A model generated the notes under the pieces. That model was not told the DNA's origin. It worked only from the letters and a program-made list of their open reading frames with translations, and ran no database searches. From Pseudomonas sp. ATCC PTA-122608 (GTDB lineage: Bacteria > Pseudomonadota > Gammaproteobacteria > Pseudomonadales > Pseudomonadaceae), in NCBI RefSeq assembly GCF_001952855.1, contig NZ_LPNO01000035.1:266951-330950 (forward strand): DNA of 64,000 nt, in the 5' to 3' direction. Both the position numbers and the translations under genes were made by a program. Positions 8,007 through 16,836 of this stretch are shown here, piece by piece (within the stretch, counting starts at the first letter, position 1; every line of letters starts with the position of its first letter).

Positions 8007-8849
8007 GAGGTGCTCCACCAACAACGGCAGCAGGCGCTCGCAGGAGGCCTCGATCTTGAGTTGCAGCAACTCATCGCCCCGTGTCTTGCCCAGATTGATG
8101 GCAATCACGGGCTTGCCCTGCTCAACCATCGCCTTGCACAACCGAAACGCTGAATACGCCATCAGCGACGAACCCACCACCAGCAATCCTTCCGCGTCAT
8201 CCACCGCCGCCATCGCCTTGGCGGCGGTGCCCTGGGCGACGTTCTCGCCGAAAAACACCACATCCGGCTTCAGCCGTTGCCCGCCGCAATGGGGGCAGCG
8301 GGGCACCTGGAAGCGTCCTTCAAAGGCCGGGTCCAGCAGGGTGTCACCGTCCGGCGCCTGAACCGCGTCCACCCTTGCCAGGTACGGATTCTCAGCTTCC
8401 ATCTGGCGCTGGATCAGATCCCGTTCGCTGGTCTGCTGGCAATCCAGGCACAGCACCCGGTGCAGGCTGCCGTGGAGTTCGATCACGTCATGGCTGCCGG
8501 CCTGGTCGTGCAGGGTGTCGACGTTCTGGGTGATAAGCCCGGTAATGCGCTGGCGCTGCTGCAAGCTGGCCAGTGCGATATGCGCCGCGTTCGGCTGTGC
8601 GACACGCACCCTCGGCCAGCCGAGCATCGCCCGAGCCCAGTAGCGGCGGCGTGCTTCCGGGGTCGCGAGGAACTCCTGGTACATCATCGGCGCCTTGCCC
8701 CGGCGCACGCCTTCGCTGTCCCGATAGTCGGGAATGCCCGAAGAGGTGCTGATACCCGCACCCGTCAGTACCAGGAAGCGCCGTTCGGCCATGGCCCGGT
8801 GCAAGGTAACGAGGTGGTCATCGACCTGATGTTGCAGGGTATCGAGCAT
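8001..8849 (-). CDS. Sir2-family NAD-dependent protein deacylase
   Basis: A 282-residue sirtuin with all signature motifs: GAGISTSSGIPDYR (NAD binding, residues 30-43), TQNVD near 109, the catalytic histidine in ELHGSL near 125, and a structural zinc site from CLDC and CPHC. Sirtuins remove acetyl or other acyl groups from lysines in the cytoplasm, consuming NAD. It resembles class-II (SIRT4-like) bacterial sirtuins in length and in the DGDTLLDP insert. The TAG stop (8001-8003) lies inside the right arm of a REP, so the last residues may have been altered by insertion of the repeat. It is 14 bases downstream of the CBS-protein gene on the same strand. Confidence 0.92.
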   Translation of the reverse strand: MLDTLQHQVDDHLVTLHRAMAERRFLVLTGAGISTSSGIPDYRDSEGVRRGKAPMMYQEFLATPEARRRYWARAMLGWPRVRVAQPNAAHIALASLQQRQRITGLITQNVDTLHDQAGSHDVIELHGSLHRVLCLDCQQTSERDLIQRQMEAENPYLARVDAVQAPDGDTLLDPAFEGRFQVPRCPHCGGQRLKPDVVFFGENVAQGTAAKAMAAVDDAEGLLVVGSSLMAYSAFRLCKAMVEQGKPVIAINLGKTRGDELLQLKIEASCERLLPLLVEHLL

Positions 8850-8863
8850 GGGTTCCCCAATGA

Positions 8864-9304
8864 TTATTCGCCGCGAATGTACTGCTCCAACTGCTTGATC
8901 AGGTCGGCCTGTTCGGCAATGGCTTCCTTGACCAGGTCGCCGATGGACAGCAAACCAAGCAACTCGCCGTTCTCCACCACAGGCAGGTGCCGCAGATGTC
9001 GGTCAGTCATGATAGTCATGCAGGTCTCTACAGTCTGGTGAGTGTCGACGGTGATCACCGGCGAATTCATGATCTCGTGGGCTTTGGTCGCCACCGAAGA
9101 CAATCCATGGAGGATGACCTTACGGGCATAGTCTCGTTCACTGATGATGCCCACCACCTTCCCGTCCTGGAGCACTGGCAAGGCCCCGACGTTTTTCGAA
9201 GCCATCACGATCAAGGCCTCAAATACCGTATGGTCGTGGGGGATGGTGTGGACTTGCTGGTTTTGCTGGTCTTTGGACTTCAGCACTTGGGCAACGGTTT
9301 TCAT
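8864..9304 (-). CDS. Two-CBS-domain protein
   Basis: A 146-residue protein made of two consecutive CBS motifs (residues about 8-65 and 75-130), with the classic GALPVLQDGKVVGIISERDY and LRHLPVVENGELLGLLSIGD segments. CBS pairs form a Bateman module that binds adenosyl nucleotides or NAD; stand-alone forms act as energy or redox sensors on unknown partners. The ATG at 9304 has GGAG 8 bases upstream and is preferred over a GTG at 9313. The close spacing to the Sir2 gene suggests a shared transcript and a possible NAD/energy link. Confidence 0.9.
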   Translation of the reverse strand: MKTVAQVLKSKDQQNQQVHTIPHDHTVFEALIVMASKNVGALPVLQDGKVVGIISERDYARKVILHGLSSVATKAHEIMNSPVITVDTHQTVETCMTIMTDRHLRHLPVVENGELLGLLSIGDLVKEAIAEQADLIKQLEQYIRGE

Positions 9305-9439
9305 GGAGGCCACTCCGGTGTTGTTATTGTTGGGAGGTTAGCAGGCCCTACAGAATCCTGGATGGCCTGCAGCAGGGCAAGGTCCAAAGCGGCATACATC
9401 CCGTCGAAAAACGTCATTGACGCGACTTTTCAGTGCCTC

Positions 9440-11389
9440 TCAGCCTTTGTTTGCCGGTTTCGCCGCCCGCTTCGGGCTGGTGGCTGTCTTGCGCTTGGCC
9501 GGTTTGCGTTTGTTTTTCCACGGTGCAGCGCCACGTCCTGCCGGGCTGGCCGGGCCGCTGATGGTCAGGCGCATGCCGGTGCAGCGGGTGACTTGCTTGC
9601 TCATCCACGCCGCTTGTTTGGCGACGAATTCTTCCAGGCTCATCTCTCCGCTTTGCACCATGTCCAGTGCTTGCTCCCAAATGGCCGTGGTGCCGGGGTC
9701 GGCGATTGCCCGGGGCACCGCATCGATCAGGCTGAACGCGGCAGGCGTTGCCGACAGCGCCTTGCCGTTTTTCACCAGGTAACCGCGATCCAGCAGGCCC
9801 TGGATAATCCCGGCGCGGGTGGCTTCGGTGCCGATCCCGGTGGTGTCCTTGAGCTTTTGCTTGAGCAGCGGGTCTTCCACCAGCTTGGCGACGTTTTTCA
9901 TCGCCTTGATCAGGTCGCCTTCGGTGAAGGGCTTGGGTGGCTGGGTCCACAGGTCCTTGAGGTTGACCTTGGCCACGGGGTAGTCCTGGCCTTGAACCAA
10001 TTTTGGCAAGGACTGCGGCGCAGGTACTTCACGGCCTTTGGCCGGTGCCAATGCTTCCGGCAATGCGCGTTTCCAGCCAGGCTCCACGATGACTTTGCCG
10101 ACAGCCCGCAAGGCTTCACCGGCGCAGTCGAAATCGGCCTGGGTGCGGTCGTATTCATGGTTGGGCAGGAACTGCGCGAGATAGCGGGCGCGAATCAAGG
10201 TGTATACCGCGCGATGCTTGCCGGTCAGTTGCCCGACATCCTTGCCGGCGCCGGTAGGGATGATGCCGTGGTGTGCGCTGACCTTGGCGTCGTTCCAGGC
10301 CCGTGAGCGCCGTTGTGGGTCCATGTGCGGCATCAACGCGTTCACTGCCGGATCGGCCCGGCCCAGCGCCGCGAGAATTTTCGGCGCGTCGCCGTGCTGG
10401 CTAAGGGGCAGGTAGCCGCAATCGCTGCGCGGGTAAGTAATCACTTTGTGGGTTTCGTAGAGCGACTGCGCAACATCCAGGGTTTCCTGAGCGCCGAGGC
10501 CGAGTTTTTTCGAGCAGATTTCCTGCAAGGTGCCGAGGTCGAAGGGCAGGGGCGCCACGTCGCGCATCCGTTCGGTACGCAGTTTGATCAGGCGCGCACT
10601 GGCGGCGTTGCTCATGGCGTTGGCGGCGTCCCGGGCGACTTGAGGATTGAGGCAGCGGCCCTGATCGTCACAGGCGTCTTCTGTTGCGCGCCATTGCGCA
10701 GTGAAGGTGATGTTGTCGTGGAGCAAATCCACATCGATGGCCCAATAGGCGACGGGTACAAAGTCGGCAATGCTGCGGTCCCGGTCTACCACCAAGCGCA
10801 GGGTCGGGGTTTGCACCCGACCTACCGGTAATACGCCCTGATAACCGGACTGTTGGCCCAGCAGGGTAAACAGGCGGCTCATGTTCATCCCGATCAGCCA
10901 GTCGGCGCGGGAGCGGCCAAGGGCCGAATGGTAGAGGCTGAAGGTTTCCGCACCGGGCTTCAACGAGGCCAGGGCCTTGCGGATTGATGCGTCATCGAGT
11001 GCCGAGAGCCACAGCCGTTGGATGGGACCGCGATAACGGCAGTGCTCCACCAGTTCCCGGGCGATCATCTCACCCTCGCGGTCGGCATCGGTGGCGATCA
11101 CCAATTCCTGGGCTTCCCCCAGCAGGCTCTTGACTGCCTTGAACTGGCTGGCGGTCTTGGGCTTGACCAGCATCTTCCACTTCTCGGGGATGATTGGCAG
11201 GTCGGCCAGCACCCAGCGCTTGTACTTGGCGTCGTAGCTGTCGGGCGGGGCGGTTTCCAGCAGGTGGCCGATGCACCAGGTCACGGTAACGCCTGAACCC
11301 AGCCAACAACCATCGCCACGCCGGGTCGCGCCGAGCACGGCGGCGATATCCTTGGCCTGGGACGGTTTTTCACAGAGGAACAGCCGCAT
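9440..11389 (-). CDS. topB: DNA topoisomerase III
   Basis: A 649-residue type IA topoisomerase. The N-terminal TOPRIM domain starts MRLFLCEKPSQAKDIAAVLG and has the metal motif ATDADREGEM (residues about 103-112). The active-site tyrosine lies in VITYPRSDCGYLP near 330. It passes single strands to decatenate DNA in the cytoplasm. The C-terminus is a lysine/arginine/proline-rich tail in place of zinc ribbons, as usual for TopB. The ATG at 11389 begins the family's conserved N-terminus; the frame extending back to 11479 is rejected. It has no obvious operon partner. Confidence 0.95.
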   Translation of the reverse strand: MRLFLCEKPSQAKDIAAVLGATRRGDGCWLGSGVTVTWCIGHLLETAPPDSYDAKYKRWVLADLPIIPEKWKMLVKPKTASQFKAVKSLLGEAQELVIATDADREGEMIARELVEHCRYRGPIQRLWLSALDDASIRKALASLKPGAETFSLYHSALGRSRADWLIGMNMSRLFTLLGQQSGYQGVLPVGRVQTPTLRLVVDRDRSIADFVPVAYWAIDVDLLHDNITFTAQWRATEDACDDQGRCLNPQVARDAANAMSNAASARLIKLRTERMRDVAPLPFDLGTLQEICSKKLGLGAQETLDVAQSLYETHKVITYPRSDCGYLPLSQHGDAPKILAALGRADPAVNALMPHMDPQRRSRAWNDAKVSAHHGIIPTGAGKDVGQLTGKHRAVYTLIRARYLAQFLPNHEYDRTQADFDCAGEALRAVGKVIVEPGWKRALPEALAPAKGREVPAPQSLPKLVQGQDYPVAKVNLKDLWTQPPKPFTEGDLIKAMKNVAKLVEDPLLKQKLKDTTGIGTEATRAGIIQGLLDRGYLVKNGKALSATPAAFSLIDAVPRAIADPGTTAIWEQALDMVQSGEMSLEEFVAKQAAWMSKQVTRCTGMRLTISGPASPAGRGAAPWKNKRKPAKRKTATSPKRAAKPANKG

Positions 11390-11504
11390 GGTCACCACAT
11401 TCGCTACGAAATTGAATGGGGAGCAGGATGGGCAATAAATCAGAATTGGGCAACTTTTATCTGGATGGATATACAGCAATTTGTGTGTCTGGTGCTAAAC
11501 CCAA

Positions 11505-11593
11505 TGTGGGAGCGGGCTTGCTCGCGAAGGCGGTGTGTCAGTACCAGACTTGTTGACTGACCCACCGCCTTCGCGAGCAAGCCCGCTCCCACA
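11505..11593. repeat. REP pair of the GTGGGAGCGGGCTTGC type
   Basis: Outer arms TGTGGGAGCGGGCTTGCTCG and complement, with inner arms GGCGGTGTGTCAG and CTGACCCACCGCC. It shares the inner design with the element at 52331-52428, forming a second BIME subtype in this window. Confidence 0.9.
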
Positions 11594-11623
11594 CTGAATA
11601 TCCAGTGTCAGCCGGATCGAAGT

Positions 11624-13246
11624 TTAGTTATTGTCGATATCCACGTTCTTGGTCTCTTTCAGGCAAATCAACCCGACGATCAAGCTCACCCCGGTAATTA
11701 CCACCGGATACCACAGCCCATAGAAAATATCCCCGGTGTACACCACCAGCGCAAACGACACCGTCGGCAGGAACCCGCCAAACCAGCCGTTACCAATGTG
11801 GTAAGGCAGCGACAACGAGGTGTAGCGGATACGCGTCGGGAACAGCTCCACCATCAGCGCCGCCAGCGGGCCGTAGCACATGGCGGCGATCAGGATCAGT
11901 GCCACGATCAGCACCACCACCATGGTTTTGTTGACCTGCGCCACGTCAGCCGACTGCGGATAACCCGCCAGCGTCACCGCGCCTTTCAGGGCAGCCTCGT
12001 CGTAACCATCGATACGCACATCACCCACGCTCACCTGCACCGCACTGCCGGCCGGAGCGGCCGCGCTTTCGTACGGCAGGCCCTGTTTCACCAGGAAGGT
12101 CTTGACCTTGTCGCACGGGCTGTCAAAACGCGCCTTGCCTACTGGGTCGAACTGGAAGGTGCAGGTGGCTGGATCCGCCAACACCGTGATCGGAGACTGG
12201 CGGCTCGCGTGGTCCATCGCCGGGTTGGTGTAGTAGGCCAGGCCCTTGAAGATCGGGAAGTACAATGCGGTGGCCAGCAGCAGGCCGACCATCAACACCG
12301 GCTTGCGCCCCAGCTTGTCCGAGAGCCAGCCGAAGAAGATGAAGAACGGCGCGCCAATCACCACGCTGATGATCAGCAGCATGTTGGCCAGTGCGGGGTC
12401 CATCTTCAAAAATTGCGTGAGGAAGAACAGCACATAAAACTGCGCGGCATAGAACGTCACCGCTTGCCCGGCGTTGATGCTGAACAGCGCAATCAGCACG
12501 ATCTTGAGGTTTTCCCATTTGCCGAACGACTCGCGGATCGGCGCCTTGCTGGCCTTGCCTTCCTCTTTCATTTTCAGGAACGCCGGCGACTCGTGCAGGC
12601 TCAAGCGGATCCAGGTGGAGATGCCCAGCAGCACGATCGACAGCAGGAACGGCAGGCGCCAGCCCCACACTTCGAATTGGTCACCGGTGAAGTAACGGCA
12701 CGCCAGTACCACCAGTAGCGACAGCAACAGGCCGAGGGTCGCGGTGGATTGAATCCAGCTGGTGTGGAAGCCGCGTTTGCCCGCCGGGGCATGCTCGGCC
12801 ACATAAGTGGCTGCGCCGCCGTACTCGCCGCCCAGCGCCAGGCCCTGGAGCATGCGCAGCGCTACGAGGATGATCGGTGCAGCGATGCCGATGCTTGAAT
12901 AGGTCGGCAGCAAGCCCACGCAGAAAGTCGCCAGGCCCATCAGGACGATGGTGGCGAGGAAAGTGTACTTGCGGCCGATCATGTCACCCAGCCGACCGAA
13001 CACCAGCGCGCCGAACGGGCGCACCACAAAGCCGGCCGCGAAGGCCATCAGGGCGAAGATAAACGCCGTGGTGTCGTTGACCCCGGCAAAGAACTGCTTG
13101 CTGATCACCGCCGCGAGGGCGCCGTAGAGGAAAAAGTCATACCACTCGAACACCGTCCCGAGGGAGGAGGCGAAGATGACTTTCTGCGTGTCGTTGCTCG
13201 AGCGTGCGCCGAGCGCCGGGTCCAGGGGTTGAGCGTGTTCTGACAT
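11624..13246 (-). CDS. MFS transporter of the metabolite:proton symporter (MHS) family
   Basis: A 540-residue transporter with 12 predicted membrane helices. The family signatures are present: SSLGTVFEWYDFFLYGALA in helix 1, GRLGDMIGRKYT in the first cytoplasmic loop and GWLSDKLGRKPVLM in its half-repeat. A hydrophilic insert of about 100 residues (roughly 340-440) in the second half explains the length above the usual 430; long MHS members of this kind occur in Pseudomonas. It probably imports an organic acid with protons. The start at 13246 follows GAGGGCTACCCA; the frame back to 13354 is rejected. It lies upstream of no clear catabolic partner except the GMC gene beyond a REP. Confidence 0.9.
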   Translation of the reverse strand: MSEHAQPLDPALGARSSNDTQKVIFASSLGTVFEWYDFFLYGALAAVISKQFFAGVNDTTAFIFALMAFAAGFVVRPFGALVFGRLGDMIGRKYTFLATIVLMGLATFCVGLLPTYSSIGIAAPIILVALRMLQGLALGGEYGGAATYVAEHAPAGKRGFHTSWIQSTATLGLLLSLLVVLACRYFTGDQFEVWGWRLPFLLSIVLLGISTWIRLSLHESPAFLKMKEEGKASKAPIRESFGKWENLKIVLIALFSINAGQAVTFYAAQFYVLFFLTQFLKMDPALANMLLIISVVIGAPFFIFFGWLSDKLGRKPVLMVGLLLATALYFPIFKGLAYYTNPAMDHASRQSPITVLADPATCTFQFDPVGKARFDSPCDKVKTFLVKQGLPYESAAAPAGSAVQVSVGDVRIDGYDEAALKGAVTLAGYPQSADVAQVNKTMVVVLIVALILIAAMCYGPLAALMVELFPTRIRYTSLSLPYHIGNGWFGGFLPTVSFALVVYTGDIFYGLWYPVVITGVSLIVGLICLKETKNVDIDNN

Positions 13247-13315
13247 TGGGTAGCCCTCACAGTGATTATTTATTGTTGTTCCACTGTCGGCGCCAGCATC
13301 AGCGCCGCTATTCCA

Positions 13316-13417
13316 CTGTAGGAGCGAGCTTGCTCGCGAAGAATGCAAAGACACTGCGTTAATCCGGAATGCACGCGTTATCGTTGACGTTTTTCGCGAG
13401 CAAGCTCGCTCCTACAG
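13316..13417. repeat. REP pair (BIME) with inverted CGTCAACGATAACG core
   Basis: Arms CTGTAGGAGCGAGCTTGCTC and complement. The core is present in reverse orientation at 13376-13389 (CGTTATCGTTGACG), now beside the right arm. It separates the MHS transporter and GMC dehydrogenase genes. Confidence 0.9.
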
Positions 13418-13437
13418 GTCTAGCCGGTAAGGTAAGT

Positions 13438-15081
13438 TCAAGCCGGTAAGGTCAGTTCTTTCTCCGGTGCGAGGCTCCTTGTGTTCGGCGAAAGGATAAG
13501 CTGCGCGGCTTTTTCCGCGATCATCAGCGTGGGTGAGCAGGTGTTGCCGGAAGTTATGCGTGGCATGACTGACGCGTCGGCGATGCGCAGGCCGGGAACG
13601 CCGTGCACCCGCAGTTGCGCGTCGACCACCGCCTCCTTGTCGCTGCCCATGCGGCAGGTGCCCACCGGATGGAAAATCGTGGTGCCGATGCGGGCGGCGG
13701 CTTCCTGCAGTTGTTCGTCGGTTTGCAGTTCTTCGCCGGGCAGGTATTCCACCGGGTTGAATTGCTTCAGGGCCGGCGCCGAAACGATGCGTCGGGTCAG
13801 GCGAATGGCGTCGGCGGCCACCCGCAGGTCTTCCGGATGGCTGAGGTAGTTGGGGCGGATCAACGGCGCGTCTGCCGGGTTGGCCGAGCGAATGTCGATG
13901 CGGCCACGGCTTTGCGGGCGCAGGTCACACACCGAGGCGGTAAAGGCCGCAAAGGCGTGCAGCGGTTCGCCGAAGCGCTCCAGGGACAGCGGTTGCACGT
14001 GGTATTCGAGGTTGGCCGACGTCTGTTCCGGCCCGGAGCGGGCGAACGCGCCCAACTGGCTGGGGGCCATGGACAGCGGGCCGCTGCGGTCGTACAGATA
14101 GCGCAGGCCCATGCCCATCTTGCCCAACACGGTACCGGCGATCTGGTTCAGGGTGCGGGCGTTTTCCAGCTTGTAGATCAGGCGCAGTTGCAAGTGATCC
14201 TGCAGGTTGCCACCGACGCCGGGCAACTCGTGCAGCACCTCGATGCCCAAGGGCTTGAGCACGCTGGAAGGGCCAATGCCGGAGCGTTGCAGAATGCCGG
14301 GCGAACCCACCGAACCGGCGCACAGGATGATTTCCTTGCGCGCCCGCCATGTGACGGCCTGGCCTTGCTGGCGAGCAACCACTGAGGTGGCGCGCCCGTT
14401 CTCCAGCAGCACGCGGTCGACTTCAACCTCCGTCATCACCGTCAGGTTGGGCCGCTGGCGGATCGGTTTAAGAAACGCCTTGGCCGCATTCCAGCGCACC
14501 CCGGATTTCTGATTGACCTGGAAATAGCCGCAGCCTTCGTTGTCGCCCTGGTTGAAGTCGCTGATGCTCTCGATTCCACTCTGCTGCGCGGCATCGCGAA
14601 ACGCATCGAGGATCGGCCAGTGCAGGCGCTGTTGTTCAACCCGCCACTCCCCGCCATCACTGTGGAATTCCGAGGCGCCGGCAAAATGGTTTTCGCTTTG
14701 CTTGAACAGTGGCAGCACATCTTTCCAGGCCCAGCCGGGATTGTCCTCGGCCCAGCCGTCGTAATCCCGGGCCTGGCCGCGCATGTAGATCATGCCGTTG
14801 ATCGACGAACAACCGCCCAGCACCTTGCCTCGTGGATAGCTCAACGCACGGCCTTGCAGGCCTTCCTGGGCTTCGGTCTTGAAGCACCAGTCGGTGCGTG
14901 GGTTGCCGATGCAGAACAGGTAGCCGACGGGAATATGGATCCAGGGATAGTTATCGCGACCGCCGGCTTCAAGCAGCAGCACGCGATGGGCAGGGTTGGC
15001 AGACAGTCGATTGGCCAGCAGGCAGCCTGCGGGGCCGGCGCCTACCACCACGTAATCGTATTCAGCAGCTGCAGAATGCAT
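13438..15081 (-). CDS. GMC-family FAD-dependent alcohol/choline dehydrogenase
   Basis: A 547-residue flavoenzyme. The N-terminal dinucleotide fold is VVVGAGPAGCLLANRLS, the FAD-contact segment is PRGKVLGGCSSINGMIYMRG (about residues 80-100), and the catalytic histidine region is IFHPVGTCRMGSD near 473. GMC enzymes oxidise primary alcohols or choline to aldehydes and pass electrons to the respiratory chain. The sequence resembles AlkJ/BetA-like short forms; the substrate is not evident and no aldehyde dehydrogenase sits beside it. It is divergent from the LysR gene at 15212, its probable regulator. Confidence 0.9.
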   Translation of the reverse strand: MHSAAAEYDYVVVGAGPAGCLLANRLSANPAHRVLLLEAGGRDNYPWIHIPVGYLFCIGNPRTDWCFKTEAQEGLQGRALSYPRGKVLGGCSSINGMIYMRGQARDYDGWAEDNPGWAWKDVLPLFKQSENHFAGASEFHSDGGEWRVEQQRLHWPILDAFRDAAQQSGIESISDFNQGDNEGCGYFQVNQKSGVRWNAAKAFLKPIRQRPNLTVMTEVEVDRVLLENGRATSVVARQQGQAVTWRARKEIILCAGSVGSPGILQRSGIGPSSVLKPLGIEVLHELPGVGGNLQDHLQLRLIYKLENARTLNQIAGTVLGKMGMGLRYLYDRSGPLSMAPSQLGAFARSGPEQTSANLEYHVQPLSLERFGEPLHAFAAFTASVCDLRPQSRGRIDIRSANPADAPLIRPNYLSHPEDLRVAADAIRLTRRIVSAPALKQFNPVEYLPGEELQTDEQLQEAAARIGTTIFHPVGTCRMGSDKEAVVDAQLRVHGVPGLRIADASVMPRITSGNTCSPTLMIAEKAAQLILSPNTRSLAPEKELTLPA

Positions 15082-15211
15082 CTGTGACCTCGCTTGTTTT
15101 TCTTATTGGCTCCATCCTAGTTGTTAGTTTTCGTCTTAAAAATGTTAGTTTTTACCCAGCTGCTGTGCGTTTTTAGACAGCGATGCTTTTGAGGTGGAGA
15201 GCGGAGGCGGC

Positions 15212-16108
15212 ATGTTCGACTGGAATGATCTGCGGTTCTTTCTCGAGTTACAGCGTAGCGGACGCCTGCTCACGGCGGCACAACGTTTGAAAACTACTCA
15301 CGCCACTGTGGCCCGGCACATCGAGGCCATCGAGAAAAGCCTCGGCACCGCGCTGTTCGTGCAGCACGCACAGGGATACGAACTCACGCCTTCCGGCGAA
15401 GCCCTGCTCAAACACGCCGAAGCCATGGAAAACGTGGCACTGCTGGCCGAAGAAGAACTGACCCATTCCGCCGCGCCCCTGGGCAAGATTCGCCTGGGCG
15501 TGGCTGAAGGTCTGGGGGTGATGTTTCTCGCCAGTCGCATGGGCGGCCTGTTCGAACGTTACCCGGGCCTGGAAGTGGAACTGCTGGCGGTGCCGCGCTT
15601 CGTCAGCATCCTCAACCGCGAAGCGGAAATCAGCATCCACCTGGAACGCCCCAGCGTCGACCAATTGGTGACCCGCAAACTCACCGACTACCGCCTGGCC
15701 CTCTACGCCAGCCGCAGCTACCTGGACCGTACGCCACCGATTGAAAAGCGCGAGGATTTGGCCGTCCATGCCTGGATCGATTACGTCGACGACTTGCTGT
15801 TCAGCCAGGAATTGAAATTCCTCAGCAGCTTCTGCCGCAACCCCAAAGTGGTGTTCCACAGCACCAGCGTGATCGCCCAGCACCAGGCCGCGCGCTCGGG
15901 GTTGGGGATTGCCGTGTTGCCGTGCTTCATGGCAGCAAGCGACCCGGATCTGGTGCCGCTGCTGCCGGGGGAGAGCATCCAGCGCAGCTACTGGATCAGC
16001 TCCCGGCGCGAGTTGCACAAGTCGGTAAGGTTGCGAGTGTTGTGGGATTACCTGGTGGAACTGTGCGCGCGGGAGCAAGGGGTTTTGTTGGGAGTTGATG
16101 TGTATTAA
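15212..16108 (+). CDS. LysR-family transcriptional regulator
   Basis: A 298-residue LysR protein of the subgroup that begins FDWNDLRFFLELQRSGRL, with the winged helix-turn-helix at residues 3-62 and a substrate-binding domain after about 90. The ATG at 15212 has GGAGG 7 bases upstream; a start at 15194 lacks one. It is divergent from the GMC dehydrogenase with an AT-rich 130-base spacer, so control of that gene is likely. The DNA just after this gene drops sharply in GC content. Confidence 0.9.
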   Translation: MFDWNDLRFFLELQRSGRLLTAAQRLKTTHATVARHIEAIEKSLGTALFVQHAQGYELTPSGEALLKHAEAMENVALLAEEELTHSAAPLGKIRLGVAEGLGVMFLASRMGGLFERYPGLEVELLAVPRFVSILNREAEISIHLERPSVDQLVTRKLTDYRLALYASRSYLDRTPPIEKREDLAVHAWIDYVDDLLFSQELKFLSSFCRNPKVVFHSTSVIAQHQAARSGLGIAVLPCFMAASDPDLVPLLPGESIQRSYWISSRRELHKSVRLRVLWDYLVELCAREQGVLLGVDVY

Positions 16109-16148
16109 AACTCGCTCCCGGTTTGATCTGAAGCTAGTAAATAACTAT

Positions 16149-16669
16149 TTACTTGCGCCCGCCGTGTTTTATAGTTGATAAATCAATGAGCTCCATAAGA
16201 GTAATGATTGATGATTGGTAAGCTTGAATTTCCTCGCTAGTCTTTTGCGAAATATTGTAAATGGTGAAGGGGGCAAATGATTTCATCTCAGAATAGAGCT
16301 TTGTTATTTCGCTCTTATCAATCCACGACGGGAGCAAATAGTAAGAAGGGAGCATGAATTTGTAATAAAGGCTGAGTGAGTTTTTTTATATCGTTCGTAT
16401 TGTGCCCAGTCCTCTGGAGATTTTGTCCTGAGTTCTTCAAGTGTTTGATAAAAGCAATTTGTACCGACTTTAAGATCTCTGACGTAATGAATGTCAAAGA
16501 AAATTTCTGAAAGTAGAGTTCTGATTCGATGGGTTTCTTCGAACTGTGCTTTAGTAAGCTCCGATCCAAAAACTTCTTTGTTTTTTGATATAAAGAACAA
16601 CGTACCAATGGCCAGCAATGCGACAAATAACTGACTAAGATTTCCAGCGTAGAGAGCAAAGGTTTCCAT
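16149..16669 (-). pseudogene. AT-rich membrane-anchored protein gene, frameshifted at an A7 run
   Basis: Two reading frames join into one plausible protein of about 174 residues. Frame one runs from ATG 16669 (AAGGA ribosome site): one membrane helix (LFVALLAIGTLFFIS) then a soluble helical part ending DWAQYERYKK. At the A7 run (16381-16387 on the plus strand as T7) a -1 shift continues into KFMLPSYYLLPSWIDKSEI and on to the stop at 16149. The combined product has the layout of small DUF4760-like proteins, which I only suggest. Codon use is AT-rich and unlike the neighbours, pointing to transfer. It may be a broken gene, a sequencing error in the homopolymer, or recoding by slippage. Confidence 0.6.
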
Positions 16670-16836
16670 ATTCTTCCTTGATTTGACGGTTAGGTATTGG
16701 TCGCCGTTGAGCGGGACAACCTCAACTGAGACATCGGACTTTGTCGAGGCCAAGCATAATGCCTTAAAGCGGAGGCTAATTGCCATCATTGCCTGTGTGA
16801 TCCAGTCTCCTTAGACCTTTGCTCGCGGGGGTGATG

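Noticed and set aside
16318..16659. 113-codon third-frame reading over the AT-rich gene
   Set aside because: It covers the same bases as the frameshifted gene but has no start signal; only the other two frames join into one coherent protein.
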